Assembly (NCBI RefSeq): GCF_900129975.1
Contig: NZ_FSRG01000005.1
Coordinates: 558,001 to 622,000, forward strand
DNA from: Halodesulfovibrio marinisediminis DSM 17456
GTDB lineage: Bacteria > Desulfobacterota > Desulfovibrionia > Desulfovibrionales > Desulfovibrionaceae
DNA length: 64,000 bases
Direction of reading: 5' to 3'
The translations under genes were made by a program, and so were the position numbers. Positions within the stretch are counted from its first letter, which is position 1, and the number at the start of each line of letters is the position of its first letter. The notes under the pieces are model-generated. The model saw only the letters and a list, made by a program, of their open reading frames with translations. It searched no databases and was not told where the DNA came from. Positions 8,320-17,879 of the stretch are shown piece after piece.

Positions 8320-10316
8320 TGATTCGCTCAAAATTTGCACAGCTCAGTCTGAAGAATAAATTTTTCTTTTCTATTCTGATAGTAATCCTGCTCATCAGCG
8401 GCACTATTGCTTTACTTGCTCGCTGGATTCTTATTTCCGGTCTGACTTCTGAGCTGGAGATGCGTGGCACTGCTATTGCGCATAGTGTTGCAACGCGCGG
8501 AACCGAATATATTTTAGAAAATGATACTGACCACCTGCTGAATGTTCTTTTTGATGAAAAACAACTAAACGAGCGCCGGAATCTTGTTGCGTACATTTAT
8601 GTTGAAGGAAAGAACGGAAAAATACTCAGCCATACGTTTACGACACCTTTTCCGAAAAGGTTAAAGGGGGTTAACCCTGTTACCGAAAGAGTGGAGAAGA
8701 GCGTAGAGGTGGTGCCACTTGGAGAGCATGAAGCGTATGATATTGCTGTACCCATTAAAGAGGGTATTTACCAGATAGGTACGGTTCATGTGGGGTTATC
8801 TAAGGCGCATATAGATAGCCTTGTAGGTAAGTTGCGCGCAATGTTCTTGGGCTTTATCTCCGCGGTTATCATAATCACGTTTTGGGTCAGTCACAGACTG
8901 GCAAAGTATATTGCCGATCCTGTTATGACGTTGACTAAAATATCAGATGACTTGTCACGGGGGAATTTTAGTTCAGCCGATCTTGTAAATACTGAGGAGG
9001 ATATCGCGTGTCCTGCCTTCCACGATACGGACCTGCCTTGCTGGCATTTTGATGAGCAACGGGCTGGTGCGAATAAAACGGGGGCGAGACCACATCGTTG
9101 TAAGAAATGCGCGTTTTATAATGAACCAAGTGATGGCGATGAAGTACAGCAGTTGACCACATCCTTCCGTAATATGGTGTGGTCTATCCGTCTGTATCGT
9201 CGCAGATTGCAGGAATCCGAAAGCACATACCGTTCTTTGTTCCGCAGTGGACCTGATCCTATTTTTGTTGTGGATGTGCATACACAGAAACTTGTGGATG
9301 CCAACCCGCGTACAGAAGAAATCTACGGGTATTCTCGCGAAGAACTGGTTGGTATGCGTTACTCAGTACTTGCTGAAGAACATGCTAAGGAGTGCTTTGA
9401 GTACTTCAGTAACGATGAGTTGTGTGCAGAGGCAATGAAGTCTGCGCGTATTGTGCATTTACGCAAAGGCAATATTCCTATGTATGTCAACCTTACGGCA
9501 TGTCTAATCAGCTACCGTACTCGTCCTGCAATTATTGTTTCCACAACTGATGTTACTGATCTGGTAGAAAAAGATGCCCAACTTATTCAGGCATCTAAAA
9601 TGAAGTCTCTTGGTGAGATGTCCACAGGGGTTGCACACGAGTTGAATCAGCCGTTGAACGCAATCCGCATGGGCAGTGATTTCTTAACCATGGTGCATGA
9701 ACAGGATATTGAAATACCACAGGAACAATATGTTCAGGTTGTTACAGAAATCAGCACACAAGTAGACAGAGCTTCGGACATTATCAATACACTCAGGTCG
9801 TTCGGTCGTAAGGCTGACTTACTGCTTGAAGACGTAAACCTGAATGAGCCGGTAGGGTCTGTTGTGTCGTTACTCAGCAGGCAATTCCGCATTGAAGATG
9901 TTCATATTGTCACGGAACTTGATCCATCATTGCCGTACATTACTGCACAGCATAACAAGTTGCAGCAGGTACTATTGAATTTGGTTATTAATGCCCGTGA
10001 CGCTATTGTAGAGAGACATGAAGAGGGGACGGAAGTCAGAGGCCGTATCCTGATTCGTACAGAATATGACGACGAAGGGGTATCTGTGTCTGTTGAAGAT
10101 AACGGAACCGGTATCCCAGACCACGTGGCTGAGAAGGTATTTGAACCGTTCTTTACAACAAAAGCCACAGGGCAAGGAATGGGATTGGGCCTAGCTATTT
10201 CCTACGGCATTGTTCGCGAGTTTGGAGGAGAACTCAACATTCAAAGTGCAGTAGGTGACGGTACATGCTTTACTGTTCGTTTCCCGCGTCAAGAGGTGGC
10301 TCTTGTAGCCAATTAG
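8319..10316 (+). CDS. Membrane sensor histidine kinase (HAMP, PAS, HisKA, HATPase)
   Basis: A 665-residue kinase. One transmembrane segment lies near residues 16-38, a periplasmic loop follows to about 165, then a second membrane segment and HAMP. A PAS domain (about 305-420), the H-box [14 protein letters not shown] (about 437-450) and an ATPase domain with NGTGIP and [11 protein letters not shown] complete it. Between HAMP and PAS is a cysteine-rich insert (about 229-267: C, then PCW, then CKKC) resembling a small metal or redox site. Its start overlaps the stop of the binding-protein gene (TAATG), and a response regulator follows 15 bases downstream. Together they form a three-protein signalling operon. 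Confidence 0.9.
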   Translation: MIRSKFAQLSLKNKFFFSILIVILLISGTIALLARWILISGLTSELEMRGTAIAHSVATRGTEYILENDTDHLLNVLFDEKQLNERRNLVAYIYVEGKNGKILSHTFTTPFPKRLKGVNPVTERVEKSVEVVPLGEHEAYDIAVPIKEGIYQIGTVHVGLSKAHIDSLVGKLRAMFLGFISAVIIITFWVSHRLAKYIADPVMTLTKISDDLSRGNFSSADLVNTEEDIACPAFHDTDLPCWHFDEQRAGANKTGARPHRCKKCAFYNEPSDGDEVQQLTTSFRNMVWSIRLYRRRLQESESTYRSLFRSGPDPIFVVDVHTQKLVDANPRTEEIYGYSREELVGMRYSVLAEEHAKECFEYFSNDELCAEAMKSARIVHLRKGNIPMYVNLTACLISYRTRPAIIVSTTDVTDLVEKDAQLIQASKMKSLGEMSTGVAHELNQPLNAIRMGSDFLTMVHEQDIEIPQEQYVQVVTEISTQVDRASDIINTLRSFGRKADLLLEDVNLNEPVGSVVSLLSRQFRIEDVHIVTELDPSLPYITAQHNKLQQVLLNLVINARDAIVERHEEGTEVRGRILIRTEYDDEGVSVSVEDNGTGIPDHVAEKVFEPFFTTKATGQGMGLGLAISYGIVREFGGELNIQSAVGDGTCFTVRFPRQEVALVAN

Positions 10317-10331
10317 GGAAAGGTAATTTGT

Positions 10332-11030
10332 ATGAAGATATTAGTTGTTGATGACGAGCAACCTACACTAACAATGTTTGAATTGTTATTGAGTACGTTA
10401 GGGCATGAAGTGCTTTTGGCGGACTCTGGGGAACGCGGGTTTGAGGTTTTTGCAGAGCATCGCCCGCCGTTGGTGCTGACCGATATTAAAATGCCGGGTA
10501 TGGATGGTATTGAGTTGCTCGGTCGTCTTAAAGAAGAAGAGCCTAATGTTGAAGTAGTGGTAATTACAGGGCACGGCGATATGGATGTTGCTATTCAAGC
10601 GCTTAACCTTGATGCTACTGACTTTATCAACAAGCCTCTTCGTCTTGAAGTGCTTGAAAAAGCTCTTGAACGTGTGCAAGAGCGTATAAAATTGAACACA
10701 GAGAAATTTGTAACGCTGTCCACACGATTTACAAATGATACAATGGTAATAACCGTTTGTGGTACCCTTGGTACTGCAGATGAAGCAGAAATAAAGCATG
10801 CATTTAAGGGCGCTGGACAGGCGCAACGGGTAGTCTTGGATTTTGCGGAAAACACTTCTATCAACGGTGCTGCAATAGCCTTGCTGACTGACTCTATTCG
10901 CTCATTCTATAACAATGGTGGTAAGGTTGTTATTTCCGGTCTGTCAGAAAACTTCCGTAATGTTTTTGAAATAATGGGTGTGACCAGATTTGCATCGTTT
11001 GTAGAGAATATACATGAGGTAGCTTTTTAG
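10332..11030 (+). CDS. Response regulator: receiver domain fused to a STAS domain
   Basis: A 232-residue protein. The receiver domain (1-120) has the acidic pocket DDE at 7-9, phospho-acceptor D51 in LTDIKMPG, and K101-type NKPL. The C-terminal half (about 128-232) is a STAS domain of the anti-sigma-antagonist type rather than a DNA-binding domain. At the usual phospho-serine position it reads SINGAAI, not INSAGL, so it is probably not switched by serine phosphorylation. The output may be protein-protein: aspartate phosphorylation could gate STAS binding to an anti-sigma factor or kinase. It is coded 15 bases after the kinase, surely its partner. Confidence 0.88.
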   Translation: MKILVVDDEQPTLTMFELLLSTLGHEVLLADSGERGFEVFAEHRPPLVLTDIKMPGMDGIELLGRLKEEEPNVEVVVITGHGDMDVAIQALNLDATDFINKPLRLEVLEKALERVQERIKLNTEKFVTLSTRFTNDTMVITVCGTLGTADEAEIKHAFKGAGQAQRVVLDFAENTSINGAAIALLTDSIRSFYNNGGKVVISGLSENFRNVFEIMGVTRFASFVENIHEVAF

Positions 11031-11174
11031 GATATTGCCCACAATACTTGATAGTTAGAGCGCGTTGATTGTTTCATATCCTTGAATTGAGAGGGGATGA
11101 TGAAAAAAATCGTGTCCGGGCAGGTGACTTTTTTGTATTTTTTTACGAGGTACCTAACTATCAGGAGGTGAGAC

Positions 11175-11651
11175 ATGACCTGGTCAACAACAAAACGGTA
11201 TCAACTACTTCTGGTATTGCTTGCGCTGGCTGTTCTTGCAGGTTGTACAAATAAATATAATCCTAATGTGTACAGCGGCGATCAGGCGATGCAGGCTGAT
11301 AAGATCAGCTATGGAACAATTACCCGCATGCACGCGGTGACTATTAAAGACGAGAATACAGGTGTTGGCCTGGTTGGCGGCGGTATTGCCGGTGGCGTTC
11401 TTGGTAGTCAGATCGGTGGTGGTTCCGGACAAGTGGTAGGTGCTGTCGGTGGCGCACTGTTAGGCGCAGCTGCTGGTGCACTTGCTGAAGATGAATTCCA
11501 GAAAACAGACGGTGTACAGATTACTGTAAGATTAGACTCTGGAGGCTCTGTATCTATAGTACAGGCTGCTGAAGGATCAAACTTTAGCGTAGGACAACGC
11601 GTCCGTGTGATAACTTCACCGAACGGACGGGCAAGAGTCCTTCCATATTAG
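11175..11651 (+). CDS. Glycine-zipper outer-membrane lipoprotein, SlyB/Pcp-like
   Basis: A 158-residue lipoprotein with signal peptide and lipobox (VLAGCTN). A central glycine-rich stretch (GGGIAGGVLGSQIGGG and onward) forms the 2TM glycine zipper typical of SlyB/Pal-like proteins. The C-terminal region ends in the pattern GQRVRVI-x-ARV common in this family. A strong AGGAGGTGAG precedes the ATG. It lies 144 bases after the response regulator and before a bidirectional terminator, so it may share its transcript. Likely an envelope-stabilising or stress protein; precise role unknown. Confidence 0.85.
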   Translation: MTWSTTKRYQLLLVLLALAVLAGCTNKYNPNVYSGDQAMQADKISYGTITRMHAVTIKDENTGVGLVGGGIAGGVLGSQIGGGSGQVVGAVGGALLGAAAGALAEDEFQKTDGVQITVRLDSGGSVSIVQAAEGSNFSVGQRVRVITSPNGRARVLPY

Positions 11652-11664
11652 TTTATGAGTACGA

Positions 11665-11700
11665 CATAAAAAAAGCGACCTTAGGGTCGCTTTTTTTATG
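11665..11700. terminator. Bidirectional rho-independent terminator
   Basis: A perfect palindromic hairpin (A-tract, AGCGACC, TTA loop, GGTCGCT, T-tract) between the convergent SlyB-like gene and the chemoreceptor gene. Confidence 0.92.
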
Positions 11701-11721
11701 TCCACTTTTGAATCAAACTAA

Positions 11722-13845
11722 TTAAATTGATAACAACTTATTCATAGTTACTTTAAGTGAGTCAGAGACAGAATTAACATTACGTACGGCGGACTCAGCT
11801 TCTGCCATTTTTTCTGTCGTCATAGAAGAAATACGGCTTATCTCTTCAATAGCCTGAGTTATTTCTTCACTGGCAGAGGACTGTTGTTCAGCTGCTGTTG
11901 CAATTGCTCTTACTTGATCTGTTGCAGGTGTGACTTTGGCTACTATATGTTCAAAAGCAATTCCAGACTTGGTGGCCAATGCTGTAGCATTTTCAACAGC
12001 ATTGGCGGTGTTGGTCATTGCTTCAATGTTTTTTTGGGTTCCGGCTTGAATAGTCTGTATAGCTGTTCCTACTTGTCTTGTTGCTTCCATTGTGTTTTCA
12101 GCAAGTTTACGCACCTCATCTGCAACAACGGCAAAACCGCGTCCTGCCTCACCTGCCCGTGCTGCTTCAATGGCTGCGTTAAGTGCAAGCAAGTTGGTCT
12201 GATCAGCAATATCACTGATTACATTAAGTATTTCTCCAATGGATTCAACCTGTACTCCAAGTTCACTCATTTCCTTAGTTAGCTGTTCTGTAAGAGCGGA
12301 TACATTTTGAATTGTAGAAACTGATTCATTCACCACAGTAAGGCCGGACTCTGCCTCATGAAAAACAACGTCTACACTTGCAGCCGCTTCTGAAGCATTT
12401 CGAGCAACTTCAAGAATAGTGCTGTTCATTTCCTCCATAGCTGTGGCAGTCTCACTGTTGCGGGCATCTTGCTGGTTTACGCCTTCTGCAGTGCTCAGAA
12501 TTTGTGCATTAAGTTCTGATGAGGTCGAGGTGAGATTCAGGACAAGTTTATCAAGTTCTTTAGCTGCCCCTTGGCTTTGTTTGTAAGCTTGTAGCGCATT
12601 CTCTTCAGCTGTTTTTGCTTGATTTGTAGCTCGTTCAGCTTCTTCTGAACGGGTACGGGCTTCTTTCATGTTAAATTCTATTTCATGAATATTTTGCTGA
12701 AGCGTTTCTGCCATGGCATTTACGGCGTGCTGCATTGCTGCAATTTCATCGCGTCCTTCTGGATTACAACGGGCAGATAGATTGCCTTGTGCGATTTCAG
12801 CAATAACGTCAGAGCTTTGGATTATTGGACGGGCGATAAATCCGGCAAGATAGAACGTGATACCAAGTGCACCGAGAATGCAGAGAATACCGATTAGAAT
12901 CATTTTTATAGTCAGATCATTAGCGCAGGCCAGAGCAGTATCTTTAGAGACGGAAAGGCTTGCGATCCATTTGTTTTTTGTTTTTCCTAGCTGTACTGGT
13001 ATGAAAACACGGAGGAAATTTTCATCTTGTATTTGAGTAAAGTTGTTTTGCTGTGCATGTTGGAACAGTGATTGGCCATTGGGAATTATTGTTTCAATCG
13101 GTGCACCCAGTGCATTGGGATTGCCTGTGTGAGCTTGAATTTTACCGCTTGAAGCGATCAACGTTAAACTGCAATTTCCGTTATACGCGGAAAGTGTATT
13201 CACAAGGTCTTTGAGGAAATTTGTCGCAACATCAACGCCGACGACTCCGATGGCTTTTCCGTTTTTAATAATCGGGATAGATATGCTGGAAATGGTAAAT
13301 GGGATTCCACTTGAGCTTGTGTATGTTGTGACTTCAGTCGCATATTCTTCTAGGGTATCGCGGCTATTGGTATACCATGAACCTGTGGTTGAATTGCATG
13401 GTGCAAGTTTAAGAGAGCCTCCAATACGACTCCAATATGGGCCAAATCGGCCATTGCTTGTGTTGAAATTTTTTTCATTTAGGTAGGCAGAGTCATCATC
13501 AAAAGCATTAGGTTCAAAGAGTAGCCAGATTCCGAATAATTGTGGGTTGTTGATTGCGACATCTTTCAACATATTAACAACTTGTTGTCTGCTACGCGGG
13601 GACTCGGAGCTGAGTATCCCTGTGATTGTTTGTGAAAGAGTGCGAGCAATGACAAAGCCATGGTTGAATTCTTTTTCAATAACAAGCTTATGTTCTTGTA
13701 TAACTTCTTTGGATAAAAGATGTGCAGACTCAAACGCTTCTTCACGTATGGAGTTGATAGAAATCGTAAGGAGAAGACCTAAAAAAACAATGAAGCAAGC
13801 GGAAATTTGTACAAGCAGCTTCATCTTTAACGATTTGAAGTTCAT
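11722..13845 (-). CDS. Methyl-accepting chemotaxis protein with dCache-like sensor
   Basis: A 707-residue transmembrane chemoreceptor. The N-terminal membrane anchor lies near residues 9-29, followed by a periplasmic sensor of about 270 residues with dCache signatures ([18 protein letters not shown]). A second membrane segment lies near 310-335, then HAMP and the cytoplasmic signalling hairpin with the conserved tip [20 protein letters not shown]. It should control CheA, which is not in this window. CTGGAG lies 6 bases before the start. It appears monocistronic, bounded by terminators on both sides. Confidence 0.93.
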   Translation of the reverse strand: MNFKSLKMKLLVQISACFIVFLGLLLTISINSIREEAFESAHLLSKEVIQEHKLVIEKEFNHGFVIARTLSQTITGILSSESPRSRQQVVNMLKDVAINNPQLFGIWLLFEPNAFDDDSAYLNEKNFNTSNGRFGPYWSRIGGSLKLAPCNSTTGSWYTNSRDTLEEYATEVTTYTSSSGIPFTISSISIPIIKNGKAIGVVGVDVATNFLKDLVNTLSAYNGNCSLTLIASSGKIQAHTGNPNALGAPIETIIPNGQSLFQHAQQNNFTQIQDENFLRVFIPVQLGKTKNKWIASLSVSKDTALACANDLTIKMILIGILCILGALGITFYLAGFIARPIIQSSDVIAEIAQGNLSARCNPEGRDEIAAMQHAVNAMAETLQQNIHEIEFNMKEARTRSEEAERATNQAKTAEENALQAYKQSQGAAKELDKLVLNLTSTSSELNAQILSTAEGVNQQDARNSETATAMEEMNSTILEVARNASEAAASVDVVFHEAESGLTVVNESVSTIQNVSALTEQLTKEMSELGVQVESIGEILNVISDIADQTNLLALNAAIEAARAGEAGRGFAVVADEVRKLAENTMEATRQVGTAIQTIQAGTQKNIEAMTNTANAVENATALATKSGIAFEHIVAKVTPATDQVRAIATAAEQQSSASEEITQAIEEISRISSMTTEKMAEAESAVRNVNSVSDSLKVTMNKLLSI

Positions 13846-14052
13846 GTGTAGCTCCAGAGTAGATGGGGTGAGAGTGTGAATACATGTTAAGATGATTGTT
13901 TTCCGAGTAACGTTTGATGTGTTGATTGTTTTTTTAGATCGGGTTGTTGGGGTAATACTTTAGGATATCTTTTTGGTATTCTTGACAAAAACGGTGTTTA
14001 TGCTTGTGTAATTCTTTTTTTACAATGTGTTACATATTTAAAATTAATTCCT

Positions 14053-14112
14053 GCTGGTCAGATAAAAAAAGAGCAGATGCTTAGGCACCTGCTCTTTTTT
14101 TATCTGACCAGC
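14053..14112 (-). terminator. Very long hairpin terminator after moaA
   Basis: Perfect 24-base arms (GCTGGTCAGATAAAAAAAGAGCAG and complement, written here as a 24-base arm starting GCTGGTCAGATA) around a 12-base loop. It carries internal A/T tracts, so it can work in both directions. It separates the moaA-mobA-fdhDE operon from the chemoreceptor promoter region (13846-14052, otherwise featureless). Confidence 0.85.
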
Positions 14113-14157
14113 AATAGGTCGAGGTAATGAGTTTCTTGTGGCTATATGTTAGCTAAT

Positions 14158-15192
14158 CTAACCGCCAATGGCATTCATACGTTTTAACGCCACTTCATTT
14201 TGTTTTTTGGCGTTAAGTAACTCTACGCCAAGTGGTTTGTTAACGTTTGCTTCGCGCATCACGTTAGCAATGTCAGTGTCAGTGATAGACGGTTTGCGCA
14301 GCATTGTGCGCAAGTCAATTTCACTGTCTGAAAACAGGCAGGTACGCAGCATTCCGTTAGCAGTAATGCGCAATCTGTTACAGGAGGAACAGAAGTGGTT
14401 AGACATCGGCGTAATCAAGCCGAGGCGTCCTTTGCCGCCTTCTATGCCGAATAGCTTTGCAGGGCCAGAGCGTCGCTCGCCTTTTTCAAGCTTGGTGAGA
14501 ACCACCAATTTGGATGCTTCTTTCAGAATATCATCAGCAGACCAGAAGTTACTTTCATTCCAAGCGCTACAGCTTCCCATAGGCATGAATTCAATAAAGC
14601 GGACGTCTACAGGGTTGCTTTTTGCAAAGTTAACGAAGACAGGCAACTCGTCATCGTTAATACCTTTCAGGGCTACTGTATTAATTTTAACTTTGAGTCC
14701 GTGAGCCAAACAGTCATCAATAGAACGAGTCACGTTACGCAACATGTCGCGGCCTGTGATGTTCTGGAACTTGTTTCGGTCAAAGGTGTCCAAAGAAATG
14801 TTTATGTGGCGGACACCTAGGGCAGCCAGTTCTTTGGCCTTACCATTCATCATGGTTGCGTTTGTGGTGAGACGCAGATCCAGATCGGGATGTCTGGAGA
14901 GCAGCATTTTTACAAGATCAAGAAAATTGCGTCGGGCAAATGGTTCACCACCCGTAAGACGCACTTTACTTACTCCCATGTCTACAGAAAGATCGACGAG
15001 CCTTGCAATTTCTTCATAGCTAATAATGTTTTCATGAGGGATAAATTTCATCCCATCTGCAGACCAGCAGTACATGCAACGCAGGTTACAGCGGTCAGTA
15101 ACGGACACTCGCAGGTAGTTGACAGTTCGTCCATGGCTATCAGTAAGAGCAATGGGTGACTTTGTCTGAGGACTAATAGTTGTATGTGTCAT
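14158..15192 (-). CDS. moaA: GTP 3',8-cyclase (molybdenum cofactor biosynthesis)
   Basis: A 344-residue radical SAM enzyme that starts molybdopterin synthesis by cyclising GTP. The SAM cluster motif is C35-x3-C39-x2-C42 (CNLRCMYC), with the GGEPF segment following. The second [4Fe-4S] cluster is visible as CSSCNRLR...RTC near residue 260-280. The C-terminus ends in Gly-Gly, which in MoaA enters the active site, so the enzyme looks complete. Its start overlaps the mobA stop by 4 bases. It is the last gene of fdhE-fdhD-mobA-moaA, which ties cofactor supply to formate dehydrogenase assembly. Confidence 0.96.
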   Translation of the reverse strand: MTHTTISPQTKSPIALTDSHGRTVNYLRVSVTDRCNLRCMYCWSADGMKFIPHENIISYEEIARLVDLSVDMGVSKVRLTGGEPFARRNFLDLVKMLLSRHPDLDLRLTTNATMMNGKAKELAALGVRHINISLDTFDRNKFQNITGRDMLRNVTRSIDDCLAHGLKVKINTVALKGINDDELPVFVNFAKSNPVDVRFIEFMPMGSCSAWNESNFWSADDILKEASKLVVLTKLEKGERRSGPAKLFGIEGGKGRLGLITPMSNHFCSSCNRLRITANGMLRTCLFSDSEIDLRTMLRKPSITDTDIANVMREANVNKPLGVELLNAKKQNEVALKRMNAIGG

Positions 15193-15803
15193 ATGGCAGC
15201 AATGATCCGGCGGGCCATTTCAAGGTCTGCGGGATAGTTTACGTTAAAGAACGGCAGTGATTCTTGCTGGGTGTAGGGTAAACAGTGTTGCTGTTCTTTA
15301 GGAACAACGCGACTTAACTTATACATCCCGTCATCAACAGCTTGTTCAAAAAGGGGCAGTGCTTCAAACTCATAGATTGAGACAAGGGCTTCGATAAAGC
15401 CAGTCTCTTCCTGAATAAATGTGGTATGCAACGTACCTTCAGGTTTATGTTTCCAGAAATCAATGAGCTTTTGCAACATTTCCGCATTCATAAACGGCAG
15501 ATCACAGGACAGAACAAGCACAGGGCCCTGCGCAGCGCGCAAGGAGGTCATGACACCTCCTATAGGCCCTTTGCCTTCAATTTCATCTTTTACCCATAGA
15601 TAGCCGTCAGCGTGCGGTCTGACATCCCTGCTGGAAATCCAGACTTCCGAACACACAGATTCCAGAAGTCTACATGTGTACACAAGCAGATCAGGTTTGG
15701 AATCTCCATGCACATGGATGCGGGTTTTATCATGCCCCATGCGGGAGCTTAACCCACCGGCAAGAACAATTCCGGTGAGATGGTCAGAACCATTTGCATG
15801 CAT
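15189..15803 (-). CDS. mobA: Molybdenum cofactor guanylyltransferase
   Basis: A 204-residue nucleotidyltransferase that transfers GMP to molybdopterin to give the MGD cofactor needed by FdhA. The diagnostic GTP-binding signature GIVLAGGLSSRMGHDK is at residues 11-26, and VLSCDLPFMN supplies the metal-binding aspartate. Size matches the family. It overlaps fdhD by 3 bases and moaA by 4. Its usual partner, MobB, is encoded at 596-1309. Confidence 0.93.
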   Translation of the reverse strand: MHANGSDHLTGIVLAGGLSSRMGHDKTRIHVHGDSKPDLLVYTCRLLESVCSEVWISSRDVRPHADGYLWVKDEIEGKGPIGGVMTSLRAAQGPVLVLSCDLPFMNAEMLQKLIDFWKHKPEGTLHTTFIQEETGFIEALVSIYEFEALPLFEQAVDDGMYKLSRVVPKEQQHCLPYTQQESLPFFNVNYPADLEMARRIIAAI

Positions 15804-16522
15804 TAGGTCAGAACCCTCGGTGTCTGCAGGTCATGGAAGACGGTGAAACGTTTTTCTTGATCTCTGGCAAAACCGACAAGAGTAATGCCGTGTTCTTGTG
15901 CCATTCCAATGGATGCACTTGTTACTGCTGAGCGACTGACGATGAATTTAAATCCAGCACGGGTTGCCTTAGCGCACAGACTTGCTGTTACACGTGCAGA
16001 AATCATCAGAACAAGGCCGGATAAAGGCGTTCCTGTTCGGCTTGCCCATCCGGCGAGGCGGTCAACACAGTTATGCCGTCCAATATCTTCTGTTCGGTGA
16101 AGCATGGTGTGAGAGTTTGCATCGTACACACCGGCACGGTGGAAACACCCTGTGCCATGCCACATCCCTTCTTCATCTATAAACTTTGCCATTGCTTCGA
16201 GCATTTCAGAACCATGTAATTTGCCAGGTTCAAGAGTATTTTCGATAGCATCACCAACAGTTACAGTAAATTCGTCATCACTGACTTTTTCAACCGTGGT
16301 TTCAGTACTGCCACCACCGAGATCGAGCAATGCGTGGCCGGCTACCAGATCTTCAAGGTGTTCAGGCCATGCCCAAAGTGTGTATGATTCATCATTGAAG
16401 TTCAGTTTGATCGGTACTTCAATACTTACAACGTCAGGATGCACAGCCCACTGGCCGTCTTTATACTGTGTAACCGTAACAGGTTTCGGTTCACAGCTGC
16501 AACGAGTTTCATTTTTCGGCAT
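15803..16522 (-). CDS. fdhD: Formate dehydrogenase accessory sulfurtransferase FdhD, variant
   Basis: About 239 residues. FdhD passes sulfur from IscS to the molybdenum cofactor before it is inserted into FdhA. Family features are present: EDIGRHNCVDRL, and VTASLCAKATRAG with FIVSRSAVTS near the C-terminus. The CGxCG-type loop with the C-x2-C of classical FdhD is missing; the corresponding stretch reads ENTLEPGKLHG, and a cysteine appears in GTGCFHRA instead. I start it at 16522, where the ATG overlaps the fdhE stop (TAATG) behind a GGGGG tract; an in-frame ATG at 16534 is possible but has no ribosome site. Confidence 0.88.
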   Translation of the reverse strand: MPKNETRCSCEPKPVTVTQYKDGQWAVHPDVVSIEVPIKLNFNDESYTLWAWPEHLEDLVAGHALLDLGGGSTETTVEKVSDDEFTVTVGDAIENTLEPGKLHGSEMLEAMAKFIDEEGMWHGTGCFHRAGVYDANSHTMLHRTEDIGRHNCVDRLAGWASRTGTPLSGLVLMISARVTASLCAKATRAGFKFIVSRSAVTSASIGMAQEHGITLVGFARDQEKRFTVFHDLQTPRVLT

Positions 16523-17403
16523 TAGAACCCCCATGCTGAGAGTGTAGGGCGAGCGTATCCTTGCTTACGTGCTAGAATGTCGAGAGTGAGAGATTCAAGA
16601 TCATCAAGTACTGGGATGCTCACCCGGTCAAATTCACGGAAATCGCTGACTTTAATGTAACAGCTGCATGTCTTACAAACATGGACTTCGTACCCCGGTT
16701 CACCATCTGCCTTAAAGTACTCGAGTTTATTGTGGTCTTCTTCTCCACAGAAAGCGCACTGCAAACGTTTTGCACGGTACTCAAGGCGACAGAAAGAGCA
16801 GGTAAGATGCTTGAATCCTTCTTTTTCTTTTAAAGTAGCAATAAGAGGCTGGGAACCGCAGTGCGGACAGTGTCCGTAAGGCCATGGTTCTTCGTCACTT
16901 CTGTGTTCTTTTAAACTTTCTGTCTGTACTTCTAATGACGGGGTGAGGCTGCCTTGAGCCAGGAAGCGAACGAGGCTCGGAGATTCTGGGATTCGGGCAG
17001 CCCAGTCAGCGTAGAACATGTTGTCTTCAGCAATAAATGCTTCACATGCTTCCTGAATGCTTAATTCATTTCTTTCAATTGCTTCACGGACTTTGATTGC
17101 AGAAGATGCCAGTGGTTCCTCTGCTTTGTCTAACATAGCCAGAAGCTTACCAAAGAGAATAGCGGTTTCTTTAGGGTCGTATGTAAATGCAGCTCTGTTT
17201 ACAAGCGGCGCGCCTTGAATGTGCATGTCAGCTGTGACCTGAGGGCGTAATGGCTGTATAGATACATTGACGCGGCTTGCAAGCTGTAGCGCCGCAGTGT
17301 TGCTTACGATTTGTAAAAGAGCTTGAGGCAGGAAACCTTTTTCAGCGATTTGGGCTAGTTTACGTTCAAGTCTTTTAGTTTCTAATTCCAGATTGAATTC
17401 CAT
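16522..17403 (-). CDS. fdhE: Formate dehydrogenase accessory protein FdhE
   Basis: A 293-residue rubredoxin-like protein needed for active formate dehydrogenase. The C-terminal half shows the expected CxxC pairs: CPHCGSQP, CSFCRLEY, CAFCGEED and CKTCSCY (residues about 175-255), which bind iron or zinc. GAGGAG stands 6 bases before the ATG. It is the first gene of the maturation/cofactor operon and overlaps fdhD. Confidence 0.93.
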   Translation of the reverse strand: MEFNLELETKRLERKLAQIAEKGFLPQALLQIVSNTAALQLASRVNVSIQPLRPQVTADMHIQGAPLVNRAAFTYDPKETAILFGKLLAMLDKAEEPLASSAIKVREAIERNELSIQEACEAFIAEDNMFYADWAARIPESPSLVRFLAQGSLTPSLEVQTESLKEHRSDEEPWPYGHCPHCGSQPLIATLKEKEGFKHLTCSFCRLEYRAKRLQCAFCGEEDHNKLEYFKADGEPGYEVHVCKTCSCYIKVSDFREFDRVSIPVLDDLESLTLDILARKQGYARPTLSAWGF

Positions 17404-17807
17404 GCTATCTCCTCAGGAAGATTTATATCTGAACATTCAGGTGTCCGTACTGTATCGTGACTACGATTGAGGACAACGCTTTTATTTCCTGCTCATAGTG
17501 TTACACAACGAGAATTTTTGCGAAAACTACAGATGACTTTGTGTGACAAAAGAGAACCAGAAATGACCAGAATGAACATTGTTTTTGAATGTAAAAGCAC
17601 AACAAATGTTATGTATTGAAATGATGAAGAAATACGTAACGAGGTTCCGGTGTTGTTGCGGCACTTCTGTTTACAGGACGAATGCCGTTCTGTGAAGGAA
17701 GCACTATGTACCGGATGTAGGTAAAGAAGACGAAGTCATTTACATAGATATAAATGATAAAGTAAGGTTTGATTATGTTATGTCAACAACAGGGCATGGA
17801 GTAAAAT
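17404..17807. other. Intergenic region upstream of fdhE
   Basis: About 400 non-coding bases that must hold the promoter of fdhE-fdhD-mobA-moaA. TTTGTGTGACAAAA at about 17540-17553 loosely resembles a half-conserved CRP/FNR-type site. I see no clear riboswitch fold. Confidence 0.35.
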
Positions 17808-17840
17808 AAGCCGGAAAATCGAATGTAGATTTTCCGGCTT
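17808..17840 (-). terminator. Terminator of the glycan/ABC/OPT gene cluster
   Basis: Thirteen-base perfect arms (AAGCCGGAAAATC and complement) around 7 bases, 40 bases past the stop of the last cluster gene. On the minus strand it is followed by an AT-rich run. Confidence 0.75.
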
Positions 17841-17879
17841 GTCTGTTTTGTATTGTAAAATGAGTAGGTATGTTGTGTG

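Noticed and set aside
11069-11254. 61-residue ORF overlapping the SlyB-like gene start
   Set aside because: Wrong frame relative to a lipoprotein gene with a strong AGGAGG and lipobox.
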